Positions 8,776 to 18,019 of a stretch of 56,233 bases of DNA are shown here, in pieces. The DNA lies in NCBI RefSeq assembly GCF_003260995.1, contig NZ_CP030040.1:2529207-2585439 (forward strand), read 5' to 3'. Within the stretch, counting starts at the first letter, position 1, and every line of letters starts with the position of its first letter. A program made the position numbers and the translations under genes. The DNA comes from Acetobacterium sp. KB-1 (GTDB lineage Bacteria; Bacillota; Clostridia; Eubacteriales; Eubacteriaceae). A model generated the notes under the pieces. The model was given only the letters and a program-made list of their open reading frames with translations, ran no database searches and was not told the origin of the DNA.

Positions 8776-8875
8776 GGGGCACCTCCTTGTTTTGATTTAA
8801 CACGTTCTTAACATTGCATATCATAGTTTTGTTAGCTTGAATAAAGATTGAACCCAGAATCTTTTAAGCTGAAGT

Positions 8876-8906
8876 TCAAGCTTGATTCAATAAATAATGC
8901 TATAAT
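8876..8906 (+). promoter_or_regulatory. Promoter and palindrome upstream of the response-regulator gene
   Basis: A perfect -10 box TATAAT lies at 8901-8906. A perfect 10-bp palindrome, TCAAGCTTGA (8876-8885), sits about where the -35 box would be. The related sequence TTGAA recurs just upstream. The site lies between the divergent VTC operon and the two-component genes and could bind the response regulator. Confidence 0.5.
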
Positions 8907-8935
8907 TGTTAAGAGTGGAAGAGGTGTTGTTAAGA

Positions 8936-9610
8936 ATGCGACTATTACTGGTAGAAGATGAATGGGGACTGGTGGAAGCCCTGAAAGCTATTTTTACAAA
9001 AGAAAACTATTGTGTGGATATTCGCATGGACGGTGAAAGCGGTCTGGATTATGCCCTGACGGGTATCTACGATCTGATTATTCTGGATATTATGCTGCCC
9101 CGGAAAGACGGCATGACGATTCTAAAGGAACTGCGGCAGGCTAAAATCAAAACTCCGGTTTTAATGCTGACCGCCAAAACCGAACTGGAGGATAAAATTG
9201 CCGGGTTGGATTGGGGCGCCGATGACTATCTGACCAAACCCTTTCAAACTGGTGAACTGCTGGCCCGGATTCGGGCTGTTACCCGACGAAAAGGTGAAGT
9301 GATCATCGACGATCCTCACTGGGGCGACTTAACCTTGCGGCAGAAGACCCGGGAGATTATTTGCGGTAGTGCTTCAGTAAAGCTTGGTTTAAAGGAGTTT
9401 TTGTTGCTGGAAACCCTGATGATCAACTCCCGTCAGATCGTTTCCAAGGAACAGCTTATCGAAAAGGTTTGGGGTTTTGACAACGAAGCTGAATATAACA
9501 ATGTCGAAGTCTATATTTCGTTTCTGCGCAAAAAAATCAGTTTTGTGGGATCTCAGGTGCAGATCAAGGTTAACCGGGGTATCGGTTATTTTCTGGAAAT
9601 GACGAAGTGA
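8936..9610 (+). CDS. OmpR-family response regulator
   Basis: The 224-residue protein has a receiver domain (1-115) with the acidic pocket VEDE, the phospho-acceptor Asp51 in LILDIMLP, and a K in LTKPF. It is followed by a winged-helix DNA-binding domain (about 130-224) with LGLKEFLLLETL and VYISFLRKKI. The ATG at 8936 gives the exact N-terminus of the family; an upstream TTG at 8906 overlaps the -10 box and is rejected. It is co-transcribed with the kinase that begins 12 bases later. The divergent polyphosphate/CotH operon is a candidate target. Confidence 0.95.
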   Translation: MRLLLVEDEWGLVEALKAIFTKENYCVDIRMDGESGLDYALTGIYDLIILDIMLPRKDGMTILKELRQAKIKTPVLMLTAKTELEDKIAGLDWGADDYLTKPFQTGELLARIRAVTRRKGEVIIDDPHWGDLTLRQKTREIICGSASVKLGLKEFLLLETLMINSRQIVSKEQLIEKVWGFDNEAEYNNVEVYISFLRKKISFVGSQVQIKVNRGIGYFLEMTK

Positions 9611-9622
9611 GTATAAACCGAT

Positions 9623-10837
9623 ATGATCAAAAAACTAAAAATTCGCTTTGTCGCCACCATTATGATTATTTTGTCTCTGGTTTTTTTATTGATTATTGGC
9701 TCAATCAACTATTTCAATTACCAATCCAGCGAACGTCAAAGCATGGCCCTGTTATCAGCCCTGGCAGAAAATGATGGGATGGCTCCTCGTGAGACCCCGA
9801 TGGTGCCCGGATCATCAGATCATCTTCCCCCGGATCTATTTGAACGGGAAAAAACCTTTTCAGTTAAGGTTAACCCGGCAACTAACCTCTTTTCTGTCAA
9901 CGGCAGTACCAATACCAGTCTGGAATCCGCAGAAGTCCTGGAGCTGGCAAATCAGATGCTTAATAAGAACAAAGCTTCCGGCACCCTGAGCGGTTATCGG
10001 TATCTGATTGTTGAAAAACCCTATGGTCAATTGCTGGTCTTTGTCGATCAGCGAATTTCCAATGCCCTGGCGGACCGACTTCTGAGCACCTCGCTGATCA
10101 TTGGCAGTATAACCCTGTTTGTGCTTTTCTTTGTTTCGCTTTTTCTGGCCAACCTGATGGTTAAACCGGTAGAGGAAACCTTTGAAAAACAGAAGCGCTT
10201 TATTTCCGATGCCAGTCATGAACTAAAAACCCCGCTCTCCGTCATCAGTGTCAATGCCGATGTACTGGAAGGGGACATTGGCGCAAACAAGTATCTTTCT
10301 CACATTCAATCCGAGTCAATCCGGATGAATACCCTGGTGAATAGTCTTCTCACCCTGGCCCGACTGGACTCCAGCAAACCCATCGGTGTTTATTCACCCT
10401 TTGATTTGAGCAACGCCGTGGAAAGCATTGCCTTAACCTTTGAAAGCATCGCTTTTGAGGAACACAAAAACTACACCCTTAAGATTACAGACGGTATTTC
10501 CTATCTGGGTGATGCGAATAAGATCAAACAGGTCGTTGCCATCCTGATTGACAATGCCATTAAAAATGCCGACGATGACGGGCTTGTTGAACTCATCCTT
10601 AAGCGAGTTGATGATACGATTCATCTTGAAGTGTTCAATACCGGTGCCGGTATTCCCGAAGATCAGCAGGATAAAATTTTTCAGCGTTTCTACCGCTACG
10701 ATGCGTCCCGTTCCAAGGCCACCGGGGGCTATGGGCTGGGACTGGCCATTGCTAAATCGATTGTTGACGAACATCAGGGAACGATTCGGGTAAGCAGCGA
10801 GGTTGGTTCCTGGGTTCGGTTTACTGTCATCCTCTAA
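9623..10837 (+). CDS. Sensor histidine kinase
   Basis: The 404-residue membrane kinase has two membrane segments (about 10-30 and 155-177) flanking an extracellular sensor region of about 120 residues that has no recognisable domain. The dimerisation helix carries His199 in FISDASHELKTPLS. An HATPase domain follows, with N box DNAIKNA, G1 box FNTGAGIPEDQ, F box FQRFYR and G2 box GGYGLGLAI. It has no HAMP domain. It pairs with the preceding response regulator; the signal is unknown. Confidence 0.95.
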   Translation: MIKKLKIRFVATIMIILSLVFLLIIGSINYFNYQSSERQSMALLSALAENDGMAPRETPMVPGSSDHLPPDLFEREKTFSVKVNPATNLFSVNGSTNTSLESAEVLELANQMLNKNKASGTLSGYRYLIVEKPYGQLLVFVDQRISNALADRLLSTSLIIGSITLFVLFFVSLFLANLMVKPVEETFEKQKRFISDASHELKTPLSVISVNADVLEGDIGANKYLSHIQSESIRMNTLVNSLLTLARLDSSKPIGVYSPFDLSNAVESIALTFESIAFEEHKNYTLKITDGISYLGDANKIKQVVAILIDNAIKNADDDGLVELILKRVDDTIHLEVFNTGAGIPEDQQDKIFQRFYRYDASRSKATGGYGLGLAIAKSIVDEHQGTIRVSSEVGSWVRFTVIL

Positions 10838-10864
10838 ACGATCTGCCCCTAAAAAAGAGCGTTT

Positions 10865-10901
10865 AAAAAGCCATCCGGGTTTTAACTCCGATGGCTTTTT
10901 A
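10865..10901. terminator. Bidirectional terminator between the convergent kinase and c-di-GMP genes
   Basis: The arms AAAAAGCCATC and GATGGCTTTTT have T-rich tails in both directions. It serves the rightward kinase gene and the leftward GGDEF/HD-GYP gene. Confidence 0.85.
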
Positions 10902-10943
10902 CTCTTTTAACTGAAATGACTAAAACAGAATAACTGGGCTATA

Positions 10944-13034
10944 CTAACTGGGAATATTTTTAATCATATTGATAAATTCCCGTTTGATTTCCGGATCAAA
11001 ACGCCCCTCGATTTTTTCCAGATGGATCAGTGGATGTTGATTCTTCTCCAGGGCTTCCCCTTCTTTTGCAGAGAGCAACCGATCATAATAATTGGCAACC
11101 GCAACCACTCTTGCCAAAAAAGGGATTTCTTCGCCTTTTAGCCCTTTAGGATAGCCACTGCCGTCCCATCTTTCGTGATGGTGGAGTACCGCATCGGCCA
11201 GGGACATGGTATCATCAAAGGCATTAAGAATCCGATACCCCATAATCGGGTGCTTCTTGATTTCAGATATTTCTTCCGCGGTGCGCTCACTATTTTCCTC
11301 CAATAAATCTTTATGTAAAACAATCTTGCCGATATCATGGAAATAACCGGCCAATTTCATCCGTCTGATTTTTACATGAGGAAGTTCCATGGTCACACCC
11401 AAATCATGACACCATTGACTGACCCGCTGAGCATGTTCTTCTTCCTGGGGGCAGTCACTTTGCAGGGTTGTAATGATCGAATCCAGGGTTGAACTTTTAA
11501 AGTCATCCCGTTCTAAAATCTTAGCGGCATACATTTTTTCTTCGGCGGAATCCAGACACTCCATAATACTCTGATCCACTGATGTTTTAACATCACAGCC
11601 CAGGGAAATATTTCCTTTGATAACCTGTACCCCATCTCGGGCAAACTCGGTTTTAATCCGCTTTTTAATCTGTTTTGCCTGTTCAACGGTGGTTTTAGGC
11701 AGTAGGATAACAAATTCATCCCCACCCCACCGGGCGATAATATCATCCGCCCGACAGACCCTGCGCATCACTTCGGCAATTTTTTTAAGAAATACATCGC
11801 CATGGGCGTGACCAAAAATATCATTGGTCAATTTTAAGCCGTTCACATCGCCCATGATAATCGAAATCGGCAGGTTTTTTTCAATATCCAGCCGCAATAA
11901 CTCTTCTTCCAGAAAGCGGCGGTTATAAAGTCCGGTCAGGGCATCATGAAAGCTTAAATATTCAATTTCTTTGCGCTGCTCATTTTTCTCCGAAACATCA
12001 CGAAATACTAAAACAATGCCAACGGTTTCGCCCTTTTCGTTCTTGATTGGCGCCGCACTATCTTCCAGATGAAAGACCGAGCCGTCTTTTGCCGTTAACA
12101 CCGCATGGTTTCTCAACTCCTGGGTCTGATCGGTTTTCATTGCCGTAAAAATAGGGTCAATAATCTCCTGGCGGTGGTCTTCATGGGACAAAAAAAAAAC
12201 CTCGGTATAGTGTTTTCCCCGGGCTTCTTCATTGGCCCAACCGGTCAGCTGCTGAGCCACCTGATTGAGCATTTCTATCTTACCGGCGGGATCGACCACC
12301 ATTACGCCATCCCCGATCGAAATCAGGGTCTGAAAGTATTTGCTGCGCTCTTCAAACAGTTTTTTTTGCATAATCCGTCTTTCCAGATTGGTCAATACAC
12401 CGTTCATCAGCACCGTCATTTCATCCACATCATTATCATCATAGCGATCTTCTTTACCAGCGAAGCCAACGGTGGCTTTGATTTTTTCATCAATAAAAAT
12501 GGGAATGGCGATAAAATTACCGACAATTTTCTGACCCCCGGGAAATTTCTGTCCGGCTGATGGCTCAACAACCGCGATGTTTAAAATAATGGGTTTTCTC
12601 TGACGAACCGCTTCACCCCATACCCCCGCTTCTTCTAATCGATAGATTAGCTTTGGTACTTCCACCTCTTTGATCATTCCTTTTGACCAGGTCTTTAGAG
12701 TGAATTCCTGTTTTTTTTCATTATAAAAGCAGATATAACCAACCTTACTTTCCGTCAGTTTCAGGGCTTCGTGTAAAACGTAATCCAGTTGCTTTTTTTC
12801 ATTTCTGAAATTTTTACTCAATACATTAACCAGAATCTTATTTCGAAAAAGCATTTTCTCCTGCTTTTTGATCAGTTTTTCTTGATCTGTTTTACCTCGG
12901 CTATCCTTGCTGCTTCTCGTCTTTTCATTCGATTTCTGCAATTTTTTATTACTTCGAACTAATAACACAGCAAGTGTTCCCACTGCACTAAATAGTCCCA
13001 GTATCAATAGCATACTCGCCGCTGCTGGTTCCAT
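10944..13034 (-). CDS. Membrane c-di-GMP protein with GAF, PAS, GGDEF and HD-GYP domains
   Basis: The protein has 696 residues, one N-terminal membrane helix (5-26), a basic linker, a GAF-type domain (about 85-220), a PAS domain (225-350), a GGDEF domain (352-510) and an HD-GYP domain (520-696). The cyclase signature GGDEF (437-441) is intact. So are the phosphodiesterase residues HD (566-567) and HHERWDGSGYP (618-628). It could therefore both make and degrade c-di-GMP, with the sensory domains setting the balance. The start at MEPAAAS follows GGAGAT; the longer frame to 13067 has no ribosome site. It is monocistronic. Confidence 0.93.
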   Translation of the reverse strand: MEPAAASMLLILGLFSAVGTLAVLLVRSNKKLQKSNEKTRSSKDSRGKTDQEKLIKKQEKMLFRNKILVNVLSKNFRNEKKQLDYVLHEALKLTESKVGYICFYNEKKQEFTLKTWSKGMIKEVEVPKLIYRLEEAGVWGEAVRQRKPIILNIAVVEPSAGQKFPGGQKIVGNFIAIPIFIDEKIKATVGFAGKEDRYDDNDVDEMTVLMNGVLTNLERRIMQKKLFEERSKYFQTLISIGDGVMVVDPAGKIEMLNQVAQQLTGWANEEARGKHYTEVFFLSHEDHRQEIIDPIFTAMKTDQTQELRNHAVLTAKDGSVFHLEDSAAPIKNEKGETVGIVLVFRDVSEKNEQRKEIEYLSFHDALTGLYNRRFLEEELLRLDIEKNLPISIIMGDVNGLKLTNDIFGHAHGDVFLKKIAEVMRRVCRADDIIARWGGDEFVILLPKTTVEQAKQIKKRIKTEFARDGVQVIKGNISLGCDVKTSVDQSIMECLDSAEEKMYAAKILERDDFKSSTLDSIITTLQSDCPQEEEHAQRVSQWCHDLGVTMELPHVKIRRMKLAGYFHDIGKIVLHKDLLEENSERTAEEISEIKKHPIMGYRILNAFDDTMSLADAVLHHHERWDGSGYPKGLKGEEIPFLARVVAVANYYDRLLSAKEGEALEKNQHPLIHLEKIEGRFDPEIKREFINMIKNIPS

Positions 13035-13229
13035 TCTTTTATCTCCTTTTCCAACCTGTTTACCCATGCTTTGAGCCCTAAAGAAGCGGTAAAATGATCA
13101 TTTTTCATTTGTAATGGTTTACTTTTTGTTCTTAATTTCATCATTATATAACATAACTAAATAGATTCCTATTTTTTTATCTCAAAACTCACTTTTTTTA
13201 TTGCCCTAAGTAATAATAGTCCCTCCCCG

Positions 13230-13280
13230 AAAAGTCTGTGCGCCTTGCGCTCAGTTCCTACTTGTCGAGAAGCGACTTTT
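13230..13280. other. Unassigned hairpin-rich intergenic element
   Basis: The outer arms AAAAGTC (13230-13236) and GACTTTT (13274-13280) enclose GCGC-ccttg-type and GTCG/CGAC hairpins. On the minus strand it lies about 195 nt before the GGDEF/HD-GYP gene and could be its leader. On the + strand the GTCG-AGAAG-CGAC hairpin followed by TTTTACTTTTT resembles a terminator or the end of a small RNA. It matches no riboswitch that I know. Confidence 0.3.
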
Positions 13281-13350
13281 ACTTTTTGATCATTTGTTTA
13301 TTATTAAACCTTTGCCTCACGGTCAGTTGTGATTAAGTATTGGTTTACTT

Positions 13351-14025
13351 TTAATCAATGGTTTCCAGAATTTCTTCTATTTTTCTTCTTGTTTTAGGAC
13401 GATGGTCTCTGTTTTTGTAACCAAAGGCAATCATGCAGGATAATCCAAAATGGACCGGGTCAAGAATGCCTTCTTTAACCAGAACCGCTTCCACCTTTTC
13501 AGTATTAAAGCCTTCCATGGGGGTAGAATCGACTCCCAGCATGGCGGCAGCGGTTAGCATATTTGCGAGTGGAATGTAGGTTTGTTTGCCGGCCCAGTCA
13601 AAAAAGGCCCGATCATTTCCGACGATTTTCAGATCGTCCGCCTGAAAGCTCGCCAGCTTATTTTTTCGCGCCTGTCTCAAATCGTCGCTAAAATGCTGGA
13701 TATCGTTCATTATATACTCCACGTAGTCGGAGTCCGGTTGGAGATCAACGGATTTTCTGGCCAGAATCAGGACGAAATGACTGGCACCATCCAAACTGAC
13801 CTCCGCACCCCAGGCGAAGGGCTTAATTTTCTCGCGGATCACCCGGTTATTCAGTAACACAAATTTCCAGGGTTCCAGCCCCATTGAGCTGGGCGACAGC
13901 CGCGCCGCCTCCATAATCACCGTAAAATCTTCAGCGCTAACTTTTTTATCGGCATCGTAACCCTTGCAGGTATAACGATTATTAAATATATTCAGAATCA
14001 GATCTCTTGTTTCTTCCTTTTCCAA
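13351..14025 (-). CDS. Nitroreductase-family oxidoreductase
   Basis: The 224-residue flavoprotein is of the NfsB/YdgI type and is expected to bind FMN and reduce nitro or quinone-like compounds with NAD(P)H. Seen in the sequence are FNNRYTCKGYDADKKV near the N-terminus (the flavin-phosphate region), ARLSPSSMGLEPWKF (35-50), an MLTAAAMLGVDSTPMEGF segment (about 157-175) that lines the flavin, and a C-terminal AFGYKNRDHRPKTRR. The start is a TTG eight bases after AGGAGG. It stands alone; its natural substrate is unknown. Confidence 0.93.
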   Translation of the reverse strand: MEKEETRDLILNIFNNRYTCKGYDADKKVSAEDFTVIMEAARLSPSSMGLEPWKFVLLNNRVIREKIKPFAWGAEVSLDGASHFVLILARKSVDLQPDSDYVEYIMNDIQHFSDDLRQARKNKLASFQADDLKIVGNDRAFFDWAGKQTYIPLANMLTAAAMLGVDSTPMEGFNTEKVEAVLVKEGILDPVHFGLSCMIAFGYKNRDHRPKTRRKIEEILETID

Positions 14026-14220
14026 CGTACTCGCCTCCTGTTTTTTATCTTTTGTTTTTAGCTATTTTTTTTATATTCCCCCGGAACAGGACTTCTAACA
14101 AAAATATTCGTTTTTTTGCTGATCTTCCCCTTTCCTGCTGCTGTTTATTTTCTCTGTATTCGGGTAAACTAATAAAATCCTAGTAATTTATCTGATTAAA
14201 CGTGAAAGAAGGGGATCTGC

Positions 14221-15111
14221 ATGAATATAATTGAAATCAATCAGTTGACAAAATATTATGGAAAACATCGAGGCATCGAAAATGTATCCTTTTCTGTGGA
14301 AGAAGGTGAGATCTTCGGTTTCATTGGTCCCAACGGAGCTGGTAAATCTACCACGATTCGGGCCCTGCTATCGCTGATTCATCCGACCAGCGGTTCGGCT
14401 ACAATTTTCGGTAAAGACTGTATCAAGTACGGCAATGAAATTCGCCGGGACATTGGCTACCTGCCTTCAGAGGTTTTTTATTATGAGCATATGAAGGTTC
14501 GCGAAGTGCTCAATTATTCGGCCAGCTTTTATGAAAATGTTGACTACCGACGGATCGAAAGTTTGGCTGAAGTCATGGATCTTGATTTAAATAAGCGCAT
14601 TGACGACCTGTCCTACGGAAACAAAAAGAAAGTTGGCATTATTCAGGGACTGCTCCATGAACCCAAACTGATTATTCTGGATGAACCTACCGGAGGTCTG
14701 GACCCACTGATGCAACAGAAATTTTTTGACCTGATCCAGGCGGAAAACCAGAACGGTGCCACGGTTTTATTCTCCTCTCACATTCTTTCTGAGGTTCAAA
14801 AGCTGTGCGGCCGAGTTGCCATCATCAAGGACGGCACCATTGTTCGCGTCGAAAATATCCGGGATATGCAAAAGCACAATTATAAAAAATTCACCCTGGA
14901 TTATAAGGGAATTATTGACGTGCACCACTTTAACCTGGAAGGGGTTACTAATTTAACGGTCAGCGAGAACACCCTCCATTTTTTATTTAAAGGGGATATT
15001 AATCGCATAATTGAGCGGCTTCAGGGGCAGAACCTTTTAAATCTACTGGTTGAGGAACCCAGTCTTGAGGAAATTTTTATGCATTATTACCAGAAGGAGG
15101 ATCTGCCATGA
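14221..15111 (+). CDS. ABC transporter ATP-binding protein (ABC-2 type)
   Basis: The 296-residue ATPase has Walker A GPNGAGKST (about 40), signature LSYGNKKK in place of LSGGQ, Walker B LIILDEPTGGLDP and the H-loop SSHIL. A C-terminal extension of about 80 residues is typical of BcrA/NatA-like exporters. It overlaps the next permease by 4 bp (ATGA), so the three genes form one operon. It energises export of an unknown compound; such sets often give resistance to peptides or antibiotics. Confidence 0.95.
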   Translation: MNIIEINQLTKYYGKHRGIENVSFSVEEGEIFGFIGPNGAGKSTTIRALLSLIHPTSGSATIFGKDCIKYGNEIRRDIGYLPSEVFYYEHMKVREVLNYSASFYENVDYRRIESLAEVMDLDLNKRIDDLSYGNKKKVGIIQGLLHEPKLIILDEPTGGLDPLMQQKFFDLIQAENQNGATVLFSSHILSEVQKLCGRVAIIKDGTIVRVENIRDMQKHNYKKFTLDYKGIIDVHHFNLEGVTNLTVSENTLHFLFKGDINRIIERLQGQNLLNLLVEEPSLEEIFMHYYQKEDLP

Positions 15112-15905
15112 ACATCCTAAAACAGGAGTTGCGGATGGGCCGAAACGCACTGGTCGTCTGGTGTATCTCACTGATTGGGATTTTAAGCCTTTTTATGCTG
15201 CTTTACCCGTCTATTTCCGGCCAATTGGAAGAATTTGAGAAGGTTTTTCATAGCCTCCCCATTGAATTTCAACAAGCGGCAGGGGTTGCCGACCTGGATC
15301 TTTCCAGCATTCTGAGTTTTTATCAATTTGCCCTGACCTATGTTTTACTGGCCGGTGCCATCCAGGCCATGAACCTCGGTGTTTCGGTTATTTCTGCTGA
15401 AGTCCGGGAAAAAACCGGAGACTTTTTATTTGTCAAACCAGTCAGCCGAAATCGGGTGATTTCCATGAAAATCCTGGCCGTACTGGTTCAGATTCTGATT
15501 ACCAATGCCGTCGTTTTTACAACCGCTCTGATTCTGGTGACCGTGCTTGGCACTGAATCCTATGATTTTAAACTCTTTACCCTGGTTACCCTGAGTTTAC
15601 TCTTTCTTCAGGTTTTCTTTGCCAGCCTGGGGCTCTTTGTGTCCGTTTTCTTAAGACGAATCCGAACCGTTTTACCCATTAGTATGGGCGTGGTCATTAT
15701 TTTTTATATTATCCACCTGCTTAATGAAACATTAAAAGATGTAACGCTTGGACTGGTGTCACCTTTTGACTATTTTAATCTCTCGGAAATAACCAAAAGC
15801 ATGAACTACGATTCACTGAATTTACTGTTATGGTTTGTTTTGGTGGGGCTGTTTATCTTCTTAACCTATAAGCTTTTTGCCAGAAAAGATTTACCATCGA
15901 TCTAA
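15108..15905 (+). CDS. ABC-2 type permease
   Basis: The 265-residue membrane protein has about six hydrophobic helices. It opens with the ABC-2 pattern of a short amphipathic N-terminus (MNILKQELRMGRNALVVW) leading into helix 1. A large extracytoplasmic loop with SLPIEFQQAAGV follows, and EVREKTGDFLFVKPVSR is the cytosolic coupling loop. A GGAGG site lies within the end of the ATPase gene. It shares its architecture with the next gene, so the two probably pair as a heterodimeric pore. Confidence 0.92.
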   Translation: MNILKQELRMGRNALVVWCISLIGILSLFMLLYPSISGQLEEFEKVFHSLPIEFQQAAGVADLDLSSILSFYQFALTYVLLAGAIQAMNLGVSVISAEVREKTGDFLFVKPVSRNRVISMKILAVLVQILITNAVVFTTALILVTVLGTESYDFKLFTLVTLSLLFLQVFFASLGLFVSVFLRRIRTVLPISMGVVIIFYIIHLLNETLKDVTLGLVSPFDYFNLSEITKSMNYDSLNLLLWFVLVGLFIFLTYKLFARKDLPSI

Positions 15906-15925
15906 CCCAAAAGGAGGCATAACCA

Positions 15926-16723
15926 ATGAATGTGTTTAAAAAAGAAATGAAAGCCAATCTTAAGTCGTTGATCATCTGGGGCTGTGCCCAGGTTTTTATT
16001 ATCTTTGCCGGAATGATGAAATATCAGGGATTTGCCGATTCCAAGGTGGACATCAATGCCCTGTTTGATGCTTTTCCAAAAGAGATAATGGTCGTTTTTG
16101 GTCTCGGCTCGGTGGATATCAGTAAGGTTGCCGGATATTATTCGGTCTTCTTTCTCTACTTTATGCTACTGGCTGCTGTCCATGCCGTAATGTTTGGGGC
16201 GGTCGTGGTATCCAAGGAAGAACGGGATCACTGTGCTGATTTTATTTATACCAAACCAATTCGCCGATTTCAGGTGATCAGCCCCAAGCTGCTCGCCGGC
16301 GTTGTCAATATTCTGATATTTAACATGGTGACCTTTGCCGCTTCGGTTTTTTTCATTGCTCAGCACAACAATGGCGATGGCTTAATTGACAAGGTTTCCC
16401 TCACGATGCTGGCACTTTTTATGCTCCAGCTATTCTTTCTCGCTTTGGGAGCCATGTTTGGTGCCATTTTAAAAAATACCAAAAGAGCAACCGCTGTCGC
16501 ATCCGGCCTGGTCATGGGTTTCTTTCTCTTATCGGTGGTTGTTGATTTATATGATAAGCTGGCGTTTCTTACGATCTTTACGCCTTTTAAGTATTTTGAA
16601 GGGGCCGCTTTGATGATCAATGATCAGCTTTCCTTTAACTCTGCCGCAATTTTACTGACCGTTACCCTGATTTTTTTCGGTTTAACTTTTGTGGCCTTTA
16701 GTAGGCGGGATTTAGCCACCTAA
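15926..16723 (+). CDS. ABC-2 type permease
   Basis: This is a second 265-residue permease, paralogous to its neighbour: MNVFKKEMKANLKSLIIWG leads into helix 1, VSKEERDHCADFIYTKPIRR is the coupling loop, and about six membrane helices are visible. It starts 20 bases after the first permease behind an AAAGGAGG site. It completes an ATPase-permease-permease exporter. Confidence 0.92.
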   Translation: MNVFKKEMKANLKSLIIWGCAQVFIIFAGMMKYQGFADSKVDINALFDAFPKEIMVVFGLGSVDISKVAGYYSVFFLYFMLLAAVHAVMFGAVVVSKEERDHCADFIYTKPIRRFQVISPKLLAGVVNILIFNMVTFAASVFFIAQHNNGDGLIDKVSLTMLALFMLQLFFLALGAMFGAILKNTKRATAVASGLVMGFFLLSVVVDLYDKLAFLTIFTPFKYFEGAALMINDQLSFNSAAILLTVTLIFFGLTFVAFSRRDLAT

Positions 16724-16744
16724 TATTTCGCTTTCAGGGTATTA

Positions 16745-16799
16745 AAAAAGGGGTCATGCAAAATAGCGTATCACCCTCCGCCTTTACATGATCCCTTCT
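16745..16799 (+). terminator. Probable terminator after the ABC-2 operon
   Basis: GGGGTCATG and CATGATCCC arms are separated by about 30 nt and followed by TTCTTT. The long loop makes this less certain than the other terminators. Confidence 0.5.
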
Positions 16800-16897
16800 T
16801 TGCACAACATAAATTAGTCGTCTGAGCCTTTATCCAAGTGTCTCAAAACGCTGAATGATTTAAAACATCGATTGCCTTCCTTCAAAAACAAACCTGC

Positions 16898-17965
16898 CTA
16901 TTTGGAACTCCCAGCCAAAACTGTTGTGATTTCCTCAGGGGAAATATCATAGCCATAGTAGCTCTTAAAGAAATCCGAAACGACCTGTTTCATATCAGTA
17001 TCTGCAAATAAATCCGGATACATAATCGTCCCCAGCCACAATGGCAGCATGGCACCTTCTCCGCTTCTAACCGACCAATTATAAACACCATAAGGACAAA
17101 CGTAAACCTTCTGGTTTTTAACAGCAGCAACATCAGCCAGCGTAGGATCACTCAAAATTGCGTCTTTTGCCGATTTGGTAAAGGCCATAATCACCTGCGG
17201 GTTCCAGGTTACGATTTGTTCGGTGTTAACGGATAAGCCGGTACCGGACGAGGTATTGGTATACTCTTTAGCCACGTTAATTCCGCCGGCGGACTCAAAG
17301 TATTCATTGCAAATATCTTGTCCATTAATGGTTGAATAGGTGCCTCCCGCATAGCGAAGGCTCATAATGGTTACCTTATTTGCCGCTTCCACCTTAGCCG
17401 TCAGTTCCCCTGCTTTTTTAATATTTCCCTGATAATAATCAACGAATTCCTGCGCTTTTTTGACGCCATCTTCGCCAAAAATTTCACCGATAATCTTAAA
17501 TGATTCACACATTCCCTCAACATTTTTTATATTATTAATGGCAACAAAGGGGATCTTGGCCTGGTCAAGCTGCGCTACTTGCTCATCTGAATAAACGCTG
17601 TCTGGTCCATAAACAACCTGAGTACCTGAAGCTATAACACCTTCGATGGAACCCGTATCATAATTATTCGGATTGCTTTCAAGATAATCCGGGAATACGG
17701 TCTTAAAATAATCTGAAATATTATCCGTAGCAGCAGCTGAAATCATCCCCGGTCCCCCGACAATTTCAGTCATCTGCGCAAATGCTCCAATCGCCGGAGC
17801 GGCTTTGGTAATTTGCGCTGGAATTTCAATTTCTACCCCTTCGCTATTGGTAACCATTCGGGTGCTGGAAACCGTACTTGATGTTCCGACACTACAGCCT
17901 CCAAGGCAAAGCGAAATGACTACCGCCAAAATAACAACAGTGCTTAACAATTTTTTTCTTTTCAT
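16898..17965 (-). CDS. Iron-complex-type ABC substrate-binding lipoprotein (FecB/FepB-like)
   Basis: The 355-residue protein has a lipoprotein signal ending in LCLGGC (Cys about 24) and two lobes joined by a long helix, the pattern of class III (TroA/FecB) binding proteins. Typical pieces are IPAQITKAAPAIGAFAQMTEIVGG near the start, EGVIASGTQVVYGPD, IPFVAINNI and WNPQVIMAFTKSA. It should capture a metal chelate outside the cell and hand it to the permease. The start at MKRKKLL follows GGAAAT; upstream codons lack a ribosome site. It is the last gene of a four-gene operon. Confidence 0.93.
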   Translation of the reverse strand: MKRKKLLSTVVILAVVISLCLGGCSVGTSSTVSSTRMVTNSEGVEIEIPAQITKAAPAIGAFAQMTEIVGGPGMISAAATDNISDYFKTVFPDYLESNPNNYDTGSIEGVIASGTQVVYGPDSVYSDEQVAQLDQAKIPFVAINNIKNVEGMCESFKIIGEIFGEDGVKKAQEFVDYYQGNIKKAGELTAKVEAANKVTIMSLRYAGGTYSTINGQDICNEYFESAGGINVAKEYTNTSSGTGLSVNTEQIVTWNPQVIMAFTKSAKDAILSDPTLADVAAVKNQKVYVCPYGVYNWSVRSGEGAMLPLWLGTIMYPDLFADTDMKQVVSDFFKSYYGYDISPEEITTVLAGSSK

Positions 17966-18019
17966 TTTATTTCCTTTCTTTATTAATTGACGCAACAACA
18001 TTATTACGCATCAATATAG

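Noticed and set aside
12105-12560. 151-aa frame opposite the c-di-GMP gene
   Set aside because: Antisense to the GAF/PAS region and without a ribosome site or recognisable motif.
13035-13350. c-di-GMP riboswitch upstream of the GGDEF/HD-GYP gene
   Set aside because: The expected core elements of the known c-di-GMP riboswitch classes are not visible; only an unrelated hairpin-rich segment is present.
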